Shown here: positions 27,373 through 36,621 of the stretch, piece after piece
Position numbering within the stretch: the first letter of the stretch is position 1
How the letters are laid out: each line of letters begins with the position of its first letter
Source: Porticoccus sp.
Lineage (GTDB): Bacteria; Pseudomonadota; Gammaproteobacteria; Pseudomonadales; Porticoccaceae
Direction: 5' to 3'
Assembly (NCBI GenBank): GCA_023261185.1
Contig: JALRJN010000045.1
Location: 17,955-81,954 of the forward strand
DNA length: 64,000 nucleotides
Notes under the pieces: model-generated
Databases searched by the model: none
What the model was told of the DNA's origin: nothing
What the model saw: only the letters and a program-made list of their open reading frames with translations
Program-made: the position numbers and the translations under genes

Positions 27373-27999
27373 TCAACCTGGTGAGTACTTCATCAGATGC
27401 TCTATATCTTCAATGATCTCGAGTCCGTCATCGGCCAGCGTGTAGCTCATCATAATTAAACCGTTTTGGTCGACCATGTAGGCACGGAGAGGGGCGTCTT
27501 TAACATTTAGCGGAGTATTGGTTTCTGCCAATATTTCCATCAGCTCACTTTGACTGCCATTCAAAACGTGTAAAAAGGGGTGCAGCTTTAAATATTCCTG
27601 GGTATCGGAGTCCAGCTGTCCATCAAAATTGATGTAAATGCGCTCAAAACGACGGCTGTATTTTCCCAGGCTGATGTGAACCTGACGAGTCAGGTAAAGA
27701 AGATCCTGGCACTCCTGATTACAAGCCGCATGGCCAGGTATTATCATGCGCCATTTCACTTTCTGTTCATCAAACACCCATGGAGCTTGATCAGCGTTCT
27801 GTAGCTGAAGGGATTTCATGGAGACCGCAGGCAACACAAACTCACCATGATTCGTGGTACCTAAACTACCCAGTAATTTTTGGCGCGCTTTTTCTGTCTT
27901 CGGAAACAATAGAAAGCCGGCAGTGATGACACCCCCGAGAATGATAATCAACAACCAGAGGTGCCATTGGCCACTGCGTGTTTTTTCCTGCTGAGTCAT
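27373..27999 (-). CDS. Sco-like membrane-anchored thioredoxin-fold protein of the cox cluster
   Basis: This 208-residue protein is usually annotated hypothetical in this position. It has one TM helix (about 13-33) and then a periplasmic domain. The pair Cys93/Cys97 (HAACNQECQDLLYLTRQVH) forms a CxxxC motif in the same context as Sco (beta strand WRMIIPGH, then the motif), and a later MVDQNGLIMMSY strand resembles the Sco NPYGHY region. It overlaps the SURF1 gene by 1 bp and precedes ctaA. A second copper or thiol chaperone for oxidase assembly is inferred. Confidence 0.65.
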   Translation of the reverse strand: MTQQEKTRSGQWHLWLLIIILGGVITAGFLLFPKTEKARQKLLGSLGTTNHGEFVLPAVSMKSLQLQNADQAPWVFDEQKVKWRMIIPGHAACNQECQDLLYLTRQVHISLGKYSRRFERIYINFDGQLDSDTQEYLKLHPFLHVLNGSQSELMEILAETNTPLNVKDAPLRAYMVDQNGLIMMSYTLADDGLEIIEDIEHLMKYSPG

Positions 28000-28778
28000 C
28001 AGCCTTCCTCTCTTATTTGTTGACGACGGCGGCTTTTAATCACTGCACCCAAATTGGAGTTGGCGAACAACGTTAAAACCACCAACGCTATGGCTAGCGC
28101 AGACCACTGCACAGCATAACCGGTGTGTTTGCTTGGCATCAAATTGACCACATCCCAGCCCGTCTCATAAGCTCCGGGTTTTTGCTCATCGAGCCTCAGG
28201 GTATAGCCGTATATCGGGATCGACAGCTTTTCAGCGACTTTTTCCGGTGCCGCATTCTGAATAATTTTTGGTCCATCCTCAACCGCCCAGCGGTCTTCAC
28301 CCAGCATGATCTGCTCACCCGGCGACTGATACAGATAGCCCGACAATTCCACCTCACCAATAACATCATCAATAAGGGGAAGCTCGGCTCTATCCATACT
28401 GCCCTGTACCCAGCCACGGTTGACCAGCAACCACTGACCTGTCGGCATCTGAAAAAGCGAGATGACCTCAAAACCTGGTCGACCATGGCGGACCCGGTTA
28501 TCCAAAAGCAGGGGAGAGCGGTTATCGTATTCACCCCTAACCCGGACTCGTACATATTGTTGATCTGGCTGTTCTCCCAGAGAAACAAGCGGCACGGGCT
28601 GCGCAACATCTCGCTGCTGATAATCTTCCAGCAGTTGTTGTTTTTCCTCCGCCCTGTTCAGTTGCCAGATAGCCAGGTTGACCGTGACGGGTAGAAAAAA
28701 TGCTGTAAACAGCAATATTTTCCAATTGGGCTGCCATCGGAAAGAAAAACGGGATTCTTGCTGCGCCTGTTGTGACAT
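27999..28778 (-). CDS. SURF1-family cytochrome oxidase assembly protein
   Basis: This 259-residue inner-membrane protein has the SURF1 layout: TM near 20-38 and near 228-247 with a periplasmic domain between. Family hallmarks are FLPVTVNLAIWQLNRAEEK, the NRSPLLLDNRVRHGRPGFEV block and WLLVNRGWVQG, then GYAVQWSALAIAL. SURF1 helps insert heme A into subunit I. It is part of the leftward cta cluster, first gene after the opposite-strand DUF2909 gene. Confidence 0.9.
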   Translation of the reverse strand: MSQQAQQESRFSFRWQPNWKILLFTAFFLPVTVNLAIWQLNRAEEKQQLLEDYQQRDVAQPVPLVSLGEQPDQQYVRVRVRGEYDNRSPLLLDNRVRHGRPGFEVISLFQMPTGQWLLVNRGWVQGSMDRAELPLIDDVIGEVELSGYLYQSPGEQIMLGEDRWAVEDGPKIIQNAAPEKVAEKLSIPIYGYTLRLDEQKPGAYETGWDVVNLMPSKHTGYAVQWSALAIALVVLTLFANSNLGAVIKSRRRQQIREEG

Positions 28779-28820
28779 CTGTGTTTAAATCAATTTTTTG
28801 GTGGACGAGAAATTGAACAC

Positions 28821-29084
28821 ATGTTGCTTAAAGCCATCATCATCATACTCTTTATTGCTGTATTGATCAGTCTTAGCAGTGCTCTGGTGTTCCTGATGAA
28901 AGATGTCGGAAACCCAAGAAAAAGAACCCTCTACGCACTGGGTTTAAGGGTTATTTTGGCCACCGCTCTCGTGGGCACCATTGCCTGGGGGATTTATTCC
29001 GGCCAACTCACGAGCAAGGCACCATGGGACAGGCAGCTACACCCGGAACGTCTTGCCCCGCATCAAACAGCAACGCAATCTTAG
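28821..29084 (+). CDS. Twin-transmembrane small protein (DUF2909-like)
   Basis: This 87-residue protein has two hydrophobic segments (about 3-25 and 44-62) separated by a basic loop (NPRKRTLYALGLRV). In pseudomonads a similar small gene sits at this position, between cox subunit III and SURF1, in opposite orientation to the cluster, as here. The role is unknown; oxidase assembly or stability is a guess from location. A bidirectional terminator follows. Confidence 0.75.
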   Translation: MLLKAIIIILFIAVLISLSSALVFLMKDVGNPRKRTLYALGLRVILATALVGTIAWGIYSGQLTSKAPWDRQLHPERLAPHQTATQS

Positions 29085-29116
29085 ATCAAAGCTGATTGAT
29101 ACCGAATCCCTAAGAT

Positions 29117-29151
29117 AAAAATGGCCAGGAAAATCCTGGCCATTTTTTTTT
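29117..29151. terminator. Bidirectional Rho-independent terminator between DUF2909 gene and ctaE
   Basis: The 10-bp stem ATGGCCAGGA/TCCTGGCCAT with loop AAA has a T run on the plus side and an A run (T run on minus) on the other. It can terminate both the small rightward gene and the ctaCDGE operon. Confidence 0.9.
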
Positions 29152-29178
29152 GGAACAAACAGGTTATAGATTGGCAGA

Positions 29179-30084
29179 TCAAGCCAGCACATAAACAAAG
29201 ATGAACAGACCTACCCAGACCACATCAACAAAGTGCCAGTACCAGGATGCAGCTTCAAAGCCAAACGCATCGTCATGGGTAAAGTGACCTTTCAGGCCAC
29301 GCAGGAACTGGATCAGCAGCATGATCGTGCCCATGGTGACGTGAGCACCGTGGAAGCCGGTCAGCATGAAGAAGGTGGTTCCATAAATACCGGATTCCAG
29401 GGTCAAGCCCATGTGCTGGTAAGCATGAATGTATTCTTCAGCCTGCAACACCAGGAAGATGCCACCCAACAGCACAGTCAGACCCAACCAGCCATTGAAC
29501 TTGGTGTGGTTGTGATTTTTCAAGGCTGTGTGAGCCATATGCACTGTTACGCTGGAGGTCAGCAGTACCACGGTATTCCAGAGTGGCAACCAGCTAAACA
29601 GCTTGTCCCAGCCGGGGAAGCTCATATTCTCATCAGGGCCCTTGAACCGAGCCGCATCACCATTGACAACCATATCGGGCGTGGTCATCAGCGGCCATTC
29701 AGGCTTAAAGCCTTCCCACAATAATGAGCTTTCCGCATGTCCACCCTCACCACCAAGCCAGGGTAGTGCCAGTACGCGAACGTACCAGAGTGCTCCGAAG
29801 AAACAGGCAAAGAACATCACTTCGGAAAAAATAAACCAGCTCATGCCCCAGACATAGGAACGCTTGAGCTGATCACTGTTCATGCCAGCCATATTTTCTT
29901 TAATGACTGTGCTGAACCATGTATACAATGTAAAGGCCATGATCAGGGCACCGGCCAGGAAAAATGCCGCACTACCGCCCTGTACCCAGGAGCCTGCACC
30001 GTAGGCCATCACACCCATTCCAGTAGCCGCAAAAATAGGCAGGCGACTACTCTCGGGTACGTAATAGTTGCTATCAGTTGACAT
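29179..30084 (-). CDS. ctaE: Cytochrome c oxidase subunit III
   Basis: This 301-residue polytopic subunit stabilises the oxidase core. Diagnostic segments are YVWGMSWFIFSEVMFFACFFGALW, the loop EYIHAYQHMGLTLESGIYGTTFFMLTGFHGAHVTMG and the C-terminal EAASWYWHFVDVVWVGLF. It has a long soluble loop near 115-160, common in the proteobacterial enzymes. It lies 44 bp downstream of ctaG and is last in the structural operon before the terminator. Confidence 0.96.
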   Translation of the reverse strand: MSTDSNYYVPESSRLPIFAATGMGVMAYGAGSWVQGGSAAFFLAGALIMAFTLYTWFSTVIKENMAGMNSDQLKRSYVWGMSWFIFSEVMFFACFFGALWYVRVLALPWLGGEGGHAESSLLWEGFKPEWPLMTTPDMVVNGDAARFKGPDENMSFPGWDKLFSWLPLWNTVVLLTSSVTVHMAHTALKNHNHTKFNGWLGLTVLLGGIFLVLQAEEYIHAYQHMGLTLESGIYGTTFFMLTGFHGAHVTMGTIMLLIQFLRGLKGHFTHDDAFGFEAASWYWHFVDVVWVGLFIFVYVLA

Positions 30085-30128
30085 TAATTTTCTCCATCAT
30101 CGCCATGCGTGAGCGCACAGCACTTTTA

Positions 30129-30683
30129 TCAATTTACTTGTGCCAACGAATCGTCACTTTGATTCGTAATATCAAATAAGGTGTAGGACAGCGTTATGGT
30201 CGTTATCGCTGTTGGCAAATCGCGGTCAACGATAAAGACCAAGGGCAACTCGGCGTCCTCTCCCGCTTTCAGCGGTTGCTGGTTAAAACAGAAGCATTCT
30301 GTTTTATGGAAGTACTCTGCCGCATTGAATGGCGTCACATTCGGTACTGCCTGTGCCACCATATTTCGGTGTGTACTGTTCTTGGCATAAAACGCCACCT
30401 CGGTCGGCTCTCCCGGATGCACACTCACTTCAAACACCTTAGGGCCGAACTGCCAGGGCATAGCACCATTATTGGTTGCAACAAACTGTACTTTCACCTG
30501 ACGGCTGGTATCCACACCAGCTTCAGAGGCTACATAGGGCCCACCTGTTTTGCCACCGATGCCTGTAATTTCACAGAACACGTTATATAGCGGCGGCATC
30601 ACAAATAACGCAAAGATGAACATGAACACTGCACCGGATAACAGCTTGACCAGCAATTTTCTGTTGTTCGGTGCAGCAGACAT
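30129..30683 (-). CDS. ctaG: Cytochrome c oxidase assembly protein CtaG/Cox11
   Basis: Cox11-type CuB chaperone of 184 residues from ATG 30683 (MSAAPNNRK); the frame runs further upstream but into the end of ctaD. There is one N-terminal TM helix (about 10-30). The periplasmic immunoglobulin-like domain contains the copper motif FNKTECFCFNQQPL-type sequence (EYFHKTECFCFNQQPLKAGE) and the closing MPLVF-like strand LPLVFIVDRDLP. It lies between the subunit I and III genes. Confidence 0.94.
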   Translation of the reverse strand: MSAAPNNRKLLVKLLSGAVFMFIFALFVMPPLYNVFCEITGIGGKTGGPYVASEAGVDTSRQVKVQFVATNNGAMPWQFGPKVFEVSVHPGEPTEVAFYAKNSTHRNMVAQAVPNVTPFNAAEYFHKTECFCFNQQPLKAGEDAELPLVFIVDRDLPTAITTITLSYTLFDITNQSDDSLAQVN

Positions 30684-30700
30684 GTTTCTATCTCTATCTC

Positions 30701-32254
30701 TTACTTCACTTCCGGAGGCGTTGCGAACGTGTGGTAAGGCGCTGGGGTGGCAACTGTCCACTCCAGACCCTCTGCACCTTCCCAAGTTTTGGGTTCACTA
30801 ACGGGCGTACCTGATCTGATAGTACGAATCACGTTAAATATGAACAGCAACTGAGAAGCACCGTAAATAAAGGCTCCAATACTAGAAATCATATTCCAAT
30901 CCGAGAACTGGAGAGCGTAGTCGGCATAGCGACGCGGCATACCGGCCAGACCCAAGAAGTGCTGCGGGAAGAACGTGATGTTAAACCCGATAAAGGAGAT
31001 CCAGAATTGCACTTTCCCCATGGTTTCGTTGTACATACGACCACACCATTTCGGTAGCCAGTAGTATACGGCTGCGGTACCTGAGAATACCGCGCCCGCC
31101 ACCATAACATAATGGAAGTGGGCTACTACGAAGTAGCTGTCATGGTACTGCACATCGGCGGCAGCAATAGCTAGCATCAGGCCGGTAAAGCCACCAATCG
31201 TGAAGAGAACCACAAAGGCAATGGCGAACAGCATCGGTGTTTCATAGCTGATGGAACCACGGAACATGGTAGAAATCCAGTTAAAAACCTTCGCGGCTGT
31301 TGGCACCGCAATAAGCATGGTGGCGTACATAAAGTACAGCTCACCACCAATCGGCATACCGACCAAGAACATGTGGTGAGCCCAAACAATAAACGACAGG
31401 AAGGCGATGGAAGCGGTTGCATACACCATGGAGCTATAACCAAACAGCGGTTTGCGGCTAAAGGTTGGAATGATATGAGAAATCACACCAAACGCCGGCA
31501 AAACAATGATGTAAACCTCAGGGTGTCCGAAGAACCAGAACACGTGCTGAAACAGTACCGGGTCACCGCCACCGGCAGCATCAAAAAAGCTGGTACCGAA
31601 GTTAATATCCATGAGCATCATGGTAACTGCGCCAGCCAATACCGGCATAACAGCGATCAGCAGGAATGCAGTGATCAACCAGGTCCAGACGAACATCGGC
31701 ATTTTCATCAATGTCATGCCCGGTGCGCGCATGTTCAGCACGGTGGCGATGATATTGATGGAGCCCATGATCGAAGAAGCGCCTATAATATGCATGCCAA
31801 AAATGAAGTAGTTGACTGTGCTGGGCGCATAAGTGGTCGACAGTGGCGCATAGAAGGTCCAGCCAAAGTTGGGCCCACCTCCTTCCATGAACAGGGTGGA
31901 TGCCAGCAGGCTGAACCCGAAGGGCAAAATCCAAAAACTCAGGTTGTTCATGCGCGGCAGCGCCATATCAGGCGCACCGATCATCATCGGAATCAGCCAG
32001 TTGGCGAGACCGACGAAGGCCGGCATGATGGCACCAAACACCATCACCAGACCATGCATGGTTGTCATTTGGTTAAAGAATTCAGGTTTAATGAGTTGCA
32101 TACCAGGCTGGAACAGCTCGGCGCGAATCACCATTGCAAAAGTGCCACCCAGTAGAAACATAGCAAAGCTGAACCAGAGGTAGAGCGTGCCGATATCCTT
32201 GTGATTAGTGGTAAATAGCCAGCGGCCAATACCTTTAGCGGGACCGTGTGCCAT
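30701..32254 (-). CDS. ctaD: Cytochrome c oxidase subunit I (aa3 type)
   Basis: This 517-residue, 12-helix subunit carries heme a and the a3-CuB centre. Visible landmarks: MTTMHGLVMVFG (heme a His), WFFGHPEVYIIVLPAFG with the cross-linked His-Tyr pair, the IVWAHHMFLVGMP CuB histidines, the K-channel region and AHFHYVMVAG (heme a3/a His pair). The order ctaC-ctaD-ctaG-ctaE is conserved. Heme A is assumed from the ctaA/ctaB genes nearby. Confidence 0.98.
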   Translation of the reverse strand: MAHGPAKGIGRWLFTTNHKDIGTLYLWFSFAMFLLGGTFAMVIRAELFQPGMQLIKPEFFNQMTTMHGLVMVFGAIMPAFVGLANWLIPMMIGAPDMALPRMNNLSFWILPFGFSLLASTLFMEGGGPNFGWTFYAPLSTTYAPSTVNYFIFGMHIIGASSIMGSINIIATVLNMRAPGMTLMKMPMFVWTWLITAFLLIAVMPVLAGAVTMMLMDINFGTSFFDAAGGGDPVLFQHVFWFFGHPEVYIIVLPAFGVISHIIPTFSRKPLFGYSSMVYATASIAFLSFIVWAHHMFLVGMPIGGELYFMYATMLIAVPTAAKVFNWISTMFRGSISYETPMLFAIAFVVLFTIGGFTGLMLAIAAADVQYHDSYFVVAHFHYVMVAGAVFSGTAAVYYWLPKWCGRMYNETMGKVQFWISFIGFNITFFPQHFLGLAGMPRRYADYALQFSDWNMISSIGAFIYGASQLLFIFNVIRTIRSGTPVSEPKTWEGAEGLEWTVATPAPYHTFATPPEVK

Positions 32255-32267
32255 GACTTAATCCTCC

Positions 32268-33422
32268 TTATTGGCCTTGCTTAAATTTAAGAACATCAAG
32301 TGGCTGCACCAGATCGCCAGTCGAGTTCCCCCAAGCATTTCGCTCGTAGGTAATGATGGCTGCTATGTCTACCTCAGACAGCTGGCCACCGAAGGCCTGC
32401 ATCGCTGTCCCAGCCTTGCCATTGACGACAATATCAAGATGAGCAGCATAGTCACCAGTAGTTGTAGCCATAGCAGAACCTTTCAATGCGGGGAATACGC
32501 CGGGGATGCCTTCACCATTGCCAGCGTGACAGGCAGCGCATGACCGGTTGTAAGCAGCTTCACCCTGAGCCATGAGCTCATCAAGAGTAAACGTTTTCTT
32601 TGCCAAATCACGTTCCGCTGCCACTTCCTCTTTCTTCTTGGCCAACCAGGCGTTGTACTCTTCTTTTTCCAGTACATTCACAACAATCGGCATAAAGGCG
32701 TGGCCTTTACCACAAAGCTCGGCACATTCACCGCGGTAGATACCGGGTTCTTCGATATACGCCCAGGCTTCGTTAACCACCCCTGGGATCGCATCTTTCT
32801 TAACGCCCAGATCCACCACCCACCAAGAGTGGATAACATCCTTACCGGTAATCAGGAAACGGACTTTCGTCTTGGCGGGAAGAACAAGTGCCTGTGAAAC
32901 TTCTTGGAGATAGTATTGGCTTTTGGGGGCGGTATTGTAGATTTCTTCCTCGGGTGTTGTCAGTTCACTCACAAAGGCGACATCTTCACCAAGATATTCA
33001 TACTGCCACTTCCATTGGTAGCCAGTGATCTTGATATCCATTTCAGCTTCTGTGGTGTCATAAACATCCAACAAGGCTGTTGTCGCAGGGACTGCCATAA
33101 CGATCAGCAACAATGCAGGAATCACTGTCCAGACAATTTCTGCCGTGGTGTTTTCATGGAAGTTAGCCGCTACAGCACCTTTTGATTTGCGGTGTGCAAA
33201 CATGCTGTAAAACATTACTGCGAAAACGCCAACTCCGATTACCACGCAGATCCAAAAAATGATCATATGAATATCGTAGATTGCGTTGCTTACGGGGGTT
33301 GCCCCCTTGGGCATATTAACAGCCCAACGCTGTGCCTCCTCTGCCACTGCCTTGCTCATAAAGGCCAAGGATATTGCAGGGGCAAACACAAGCGCGAAAA
33401 GCATACTTGCTCTTCTTGACAT
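32268..33422 (-). CDS. ctaC: Cytochrome c oxidase subunit II with C-terminal cytochrome c domain
   Basis: Subunit II accepts electrons at CuA. Start taken at 33422 (MSRRASML...) because GGAG/AGGG lies just upstream; the frame also opens at ATG 33440. A signal peptide precedes two TM helices. The CuA domain has HSWWVVDLGVKKDAIPG and GECAELCGKGHAFM (Cys, Cys, His, Met ligands). An added cytochrome c domain at the C-terminus has CAACH, making this a caa3-like subunit. It heads the leftward structural operon. Cytochrome c4 may be its donor. Confidence 0.95.
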   Translation of the reverse strand: MSRRASMLFALVFAPAISLAFMSKAVAEEAQRWAVNMPKGATPVSNAIYDIHMIIFWICVVIGVGVFAVMFYSMFAHRKSKGAVAANFHENTTAEIVWTVIPALLLIVMAVPATTALLDVYDTTEAEMDIKITGYQWKWQYEYLGEDVAFVSELTTPEEEIYNTAPKSQYYLQEVSQALVLPAKTKVRFLITGKDVIHSWWVVDLGVKKDAIPGVVNEAWAYIEEPGIYRGECAELCGKGHAFMPIVVNVLEKEEYNAWLAKKKEEVAAERDLAKKTFTLDELMAQGEAAYNRSCAACHAGNGEGIPGVFPALKGSAMATTTGDYAAHLDIVVNGKAGTAMQAFGGQLSEVDIAAIITYERNAWGNSTGDLVQPLDVLKFKQGQ

Positions 33423-33609
33423 CGCCCTATCTCCAGTCATCAAGTTTTCAGTTTAAAGTAATACGTTTTCTCAGCCGCAACCGGGCACCCAGTATTGGAC
33501 AGGGAAAACCGCGCGAGTATAGCAGACTTTTTCTGCTTCGCTCCAGAGTATTCACCCTCCTGAACGTAGGGGTTTTCTGTCAAACTAGTCTTTTTTCCGG
33601 CACCCGGCC

Positions 33610-34938
33610 ATGTTAAACCCCCAAATAACACGTCAGGTTTTTCAGATCGCCTTACCCATGACACTGGCCAGCCTGAGTGTACCTTTGCTAGGTTTGGTGG
33701 ACACCGGAATCCTCGGTCACCTTTCATCTGATAATTTTTTAGCTGCTGTCGCCGCAGGCAGCAGTGTGATTACCCTGCTGTTCTGGTTGTTTGCCTTCCT
33801 CCGCATGGGCAGCACGGGCCTGACTGCCAGGGCATGGGGTGCCAACGATGGTCGGCGATGCAAGGAACTGCTCTTCCAGTCTTTGCTGTTGGCTCTGTTA
33901 TTGGGGCTGGGGCTTATCATCTTTCGTACGCCGATTGTCAGCCTCGTCCTTCACCTGATTAGTCCCTCAGCAGAAGTCATGCCCCTAGCCACCGAGTACT
34001 GCCTGATCAGAATCTTTGCCGCACCAGCCACCTTCATGACTTACTGCACCATCGGCTGGCTATTGGGCCTGCAACAGGCACGAACCACCCTGGCCGTCAT
34101 GCTGATTGTCAACCTGGCCAACATTGTGCTGGATTTCCTGTTCATCATTGGTTTTGACTGGAACAGCCGGGGGGCCGCACTGGCATCACTCACAGCCGAG
34201 TATCTGGGCGTCTTCACCGCACTGGCTCTGGTATCCATCAAGCTTCGCACCCTTGACCACAACTGGCAGTGGCGCCAGTTGGGCAAATGGCATCAATACC
34301 GTGAATTTTTCACCGTCAATCGCCATTTATTTGTGCGAACTGCCCTGCTGTTATTCACCATGACTTTCTTTACCGCCCAAGGCGCCCGGCAGGGTGATGC
34401 CGTTTTGGCGGCTAACGCCATCCTGATGCAACTACTATTATTGGTGGCATTTACCCAGGACGGATTCGCCCACGCCGCGGAGGCTCTCACCGGCCAGGCT
34501 ATTGGTGCCCGGCAAACGGAACGCTTTCTTCAACTCTGCTACAACAGCACGTTCTGGGGATTTGTTATCGCCTTAGTGGCCACCGCTCTCTACTGGCTGT
34601 TACCACACGCCATTGTCAGTTTGTTTACCAGTCTGCCCGCAGTGACTTCGGCAGCCCTGGTTTACTGGCCCTGGCTGGTTGCTCTGCCGCTGGTTGGCCT
34701 TATCTGTTTTATGGCCGATGGCGTGTTTATCGGCAGCGGAAAAACCCACGCCATGCAACAAACCATGATCGCGGCCGTGCTAGTGGTTTTTTTACCCGTC
34801 TGGTTTTTTGCCCGGCCCATGGGCAACCACGGGCTGTGGCTCGCCTACCTTTCCTTTCTGGCGTCGCGCAGCGTGCTAATGGGGTGGTTGTTCTATCGGT
34901 ACACTCGACGGCATCAATGGATAGCACACAAAACCTGA
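33610..34938 (+). CDS. MATE-family efflux transporter, DinF-like
   Basis: This 442-residue protein has twelve predicted TM helices. MATE-type sequence is evident in ALPMTLASLSVPLLGLVDTGILGHL and in the second-half ALTGQAIGARQTERF. NorM/DinF-like transporters expel cationic drugs or oxidised compounds by sodium or proton antiport; the substrate here cannot be read. Divergent from ctaC across about 185 bp that show no other gene. No clear Shine-Dalgarno is visible. Confidence 0.87.
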   Translation: MLNPQITRQVFQIALPMTLASLSVPLLGLVDTGILGHLSSDNFLAAVAAGSSVITLLFWLFAFLRMGSTGLTARAWGANDGRRCKELLFQSLLLALLLGLGLIIFRTPIVSLVLHLISPSAEVMPLATEYCLIRIFAAPATFMTYCTIGWLLGLQQARTTLAVMLIVNLANIVLDFLFIIGFDWNSRGAALASLTAEYLGVFTALALVSIKLRTLDHNWQWRQLGKWHQYREFFTVNRHLFVRTALLLFTMTFFTAQGARQGDAVLAANAILMQLLLLVAFTQDGFAHAAEALTGQAIGARQTERFLQLCYNSTFWGFVIALVATALYWLLPHAIVSLFTSLPAVTSAALVYWPWLVALPLVGLICFMADGVFIGSGKTHAMQQTMIAAVLVVFLPVWFFARPMGNHGLWLAYLSFLASRSVLMGWLFYRYTRRHQWIAHKT

Positions 34939-35010
34939 TAGACCAGGATTGACGATGTCTTATGCCAAGATGTTCTTTGCCTTTTCATTTCTCTCAACTA
35001 GTTTTTGTGT

Positions 35011-35667
35011 ATGGATACCGTCAACATCCGCCAGGCCATCGCCGCCGCCAAATCACATGAACAAGCCACTGGCCAGCTTGCACGCCTGATGCAGGCCAGA
35101 GTTTCCAGGCTCCATCACACCATTCAGCTGCCTCCAGAAAATATTGTGCCAGCCCTGCTCAATTTTATTATTCACTACATTGACCAGGTGCCTGAGTTTA
35201 TTGATGCGGTAGATACTATTGCCAGCGAGTGTGACATTACCGACTACACTGAGCCGGTCATGCAAATTGCCAAGGAATTTTTTATCCAACCTCCGAACCT
35301 CATCGACGGCCATGATGGGCTCAACGCACTGATGGATGAGTCCTACCTGGCTCACCGGCTGATTGAGGAGGTCAATGACCGCTTCATGTCCCGCTATAAT
35401 ATGCCACTGGTTCCCATGGACATGACACGCTCCAACCTGATCATTCATCACCTCATTGGCGAGCCCTTCGCCAACCAGCTCGACCATGCTGTCCACATCA
35501 TTGCGGATCATCTTCAGGGAGGGGATCTGGTGTTGGTGCCCGAGGCATGCAAGGTGGATCGGAGCAGTCGCTGGGCTAGCGACCTGCAACGCTGGCCCTG
35601 CTTGGTGGATAATCTATCGGTCAATCTTCTGCTCAACAGCCAGTCTGCCCGGGTGTTGATCAATTAA
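35011..35667 (+). CDS. Conserved-looking protein of unknown function
   Basis: ATG 35011 gives 218 residues; an upstream TTG at 35005 adds two. I do not recognise it. No signal peptide or TM helix is seen. It looks alpha-helical with an acidic middle (NFIIHYIDQVPEFIDAVDTIASECDITDY) and a C-terminal half with YNMPLVPMDMTRSNLIIHHLIGEPFANQLDHAV. Composition and codon use resemble the neighbours, so it is likely a real cytoplasmic protein. It stands between the MATE gene and the convergent zinc-ribbon gene. Confidence 0.6.
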   Translation: MDTVNIRQAIAAAKSHEQATGQLARLMQARVSRLHHTIQLPPENIVPALLNFIIHYIDQVPEFIDAVDTIASECDITDYTEPVMQIAKEFFIQPPNLIDGHDGLNALMDESYLAHRLIEEVNDRFMSRYNMPLVPMDMTRSNLIIHHLIGEPFANQLDHAVHIIADHLQGGDLVLVPEACKVDRSSRWASDLQRWPCLVDNLSVNLLLNSQSARVLIN

Positions 35668-35676
35668 TTACGCTTT

Positions 35677-35916
35677 TTACTTGCCTGGATCGATCAGCTT
35701 GACCGGTTGCACTTCTGCCTGCTTTTCAGCTTCGGTACGATTGACGCGCGTCTCGAGTTCTCGGGGAGCGCTTTGCAAAAACATCTGTTCTCTGAAATCA
35801 CAGCTGACACAGGCCCGGTAGTCTTTTCCATCTTCTGAAAACACAACGATCTTATCCATTGCATTGCAGCGCGGGCAAACAGCTCCAGCGATAAAACGTT
35901 TTTTTTGACTGTACAT
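35677..35916 (-). CDS. YheV-family zinc-ribbon protein
   Basis: This 79-residue protein starts at ATG 35914-35916 (MYSQKKRFIAGA). Two CxxC knuckles, VCPRCNAMDKIV and ACVSCDF, form a rubredoxin-like zinc ribbon. The tail is charged. It matches the small YheV/DUF2387 proteins of gammaproteobacteria. Function not established; a longer frame upstream is probably not translated. Confidence 0.8.
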   Translation of the reverse strand: MYSQKKRFIAGAVCPRCNAMDKIVVFSEDGKDYRACVSCDFREQMFLQSAPRELETRVNRTEAEKQAEVQPVKLIDPGK

Positions 35917-36043
35917 GGCGACAGAATCCACTTGCCCGCTGATATTGATTGAACTACACAAGACACACCACAGAGAGGTTTGAGAGTGCCCGGATGGGCG
36001 TTATTATAACTTCATATCAACAGCAACTTTGCGAGAAAATAGT

Positions 36044-36610
36044 ATGACCGACAACATTCGCCCTCATAAAGACATCACCCCAACACTGGGAGCCCGCGTC
36101 TATGTGGACCCGGCCGCCACGGTGATAGGCGATGTCACCCTGGGCGATGATGTGTCCGTATGGCCCGGTGCCGTGATTCGCGGTGATATGCACCGTATCA
36201 CTATTGGCAATCGCTCCAATGTGCAGGACACGGCCGTTCTTCACATCACCCACGCCAGCCACTTCAATCCGGGCGGCTGGCCCCTGACCATCGGTGATGA
36301 TGTCATTGTTGGACACGGTGCGATTCTTCACGGATGCACCCTGGGGAATCGTATTCTGGTCGGGAATGGTGCCATCGTGAATGATGGCGCTATCGTCGAG
36401 GATGAAGTCATTATTGGTGCGGGTACCGTTGTACCGCCGGGGAAACGCCTTGAGAGCGGCAACCTTTACGTGGGCAACCCCTGCAGATTATTAAGGGCTG
36501 TCAGCGACAAGGAGCGGGAGTTTTTCACTTATTCACCCGGCAATTACGTCAAACTGAAAGATCAGTATCTGGCAGAGGCCTCCGGTGACTGGCGCAACGA
36601 CGCCGAATAA
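36044..36610 (+). CDS. yrdA: Gamma-class carbonic anhydrase-like protein (YrdA)
   Basis: This left-handed beta-helix hexapeptide protein has 188 residues from ATG 36044; a TTG at 36029 is less likely. Repeats of the form VIGDVTLGDDVSVWPGAVIRGD run through HITIGNRSNVQD to IVGHGAILHGCTLGN. Metal-site histidines appear in TAVLHITHASHFN and VGHGAILHGC. In E. coli the family member YrdA sits near yrdC/aroE, and here it is near aroE and tsaC too. Activity as carbonic anhydrase is not assured. Confidence 0.9.
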   Translation: MTDNIRPHKDITPTLGARVYVDPAATVIGDVTLGDDVSVWPGAVIRGDMHRITIGNRSNVQDTAVLHITHASHFNPGGWPLTIGDDVIVGHGAILHGCTLGNRILVGNGAIVNDGAIVEDEVIIGAGTVVPPGKRLESGNLYVGNPCRLLRAVSDKEREFFTYSPGNYVKLKDQYLAEASGDWRNDAE

Positions 36611-36621
36611 ACCCTTCTGGT

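Noticed and set aside
31373..32155. 260-codon open frame on the plus strand
   Set aside because: It is antisense to ctaD, a certain gene. Composition (His/Gln/Asn-rich) is that of a reverse-frame shadow.
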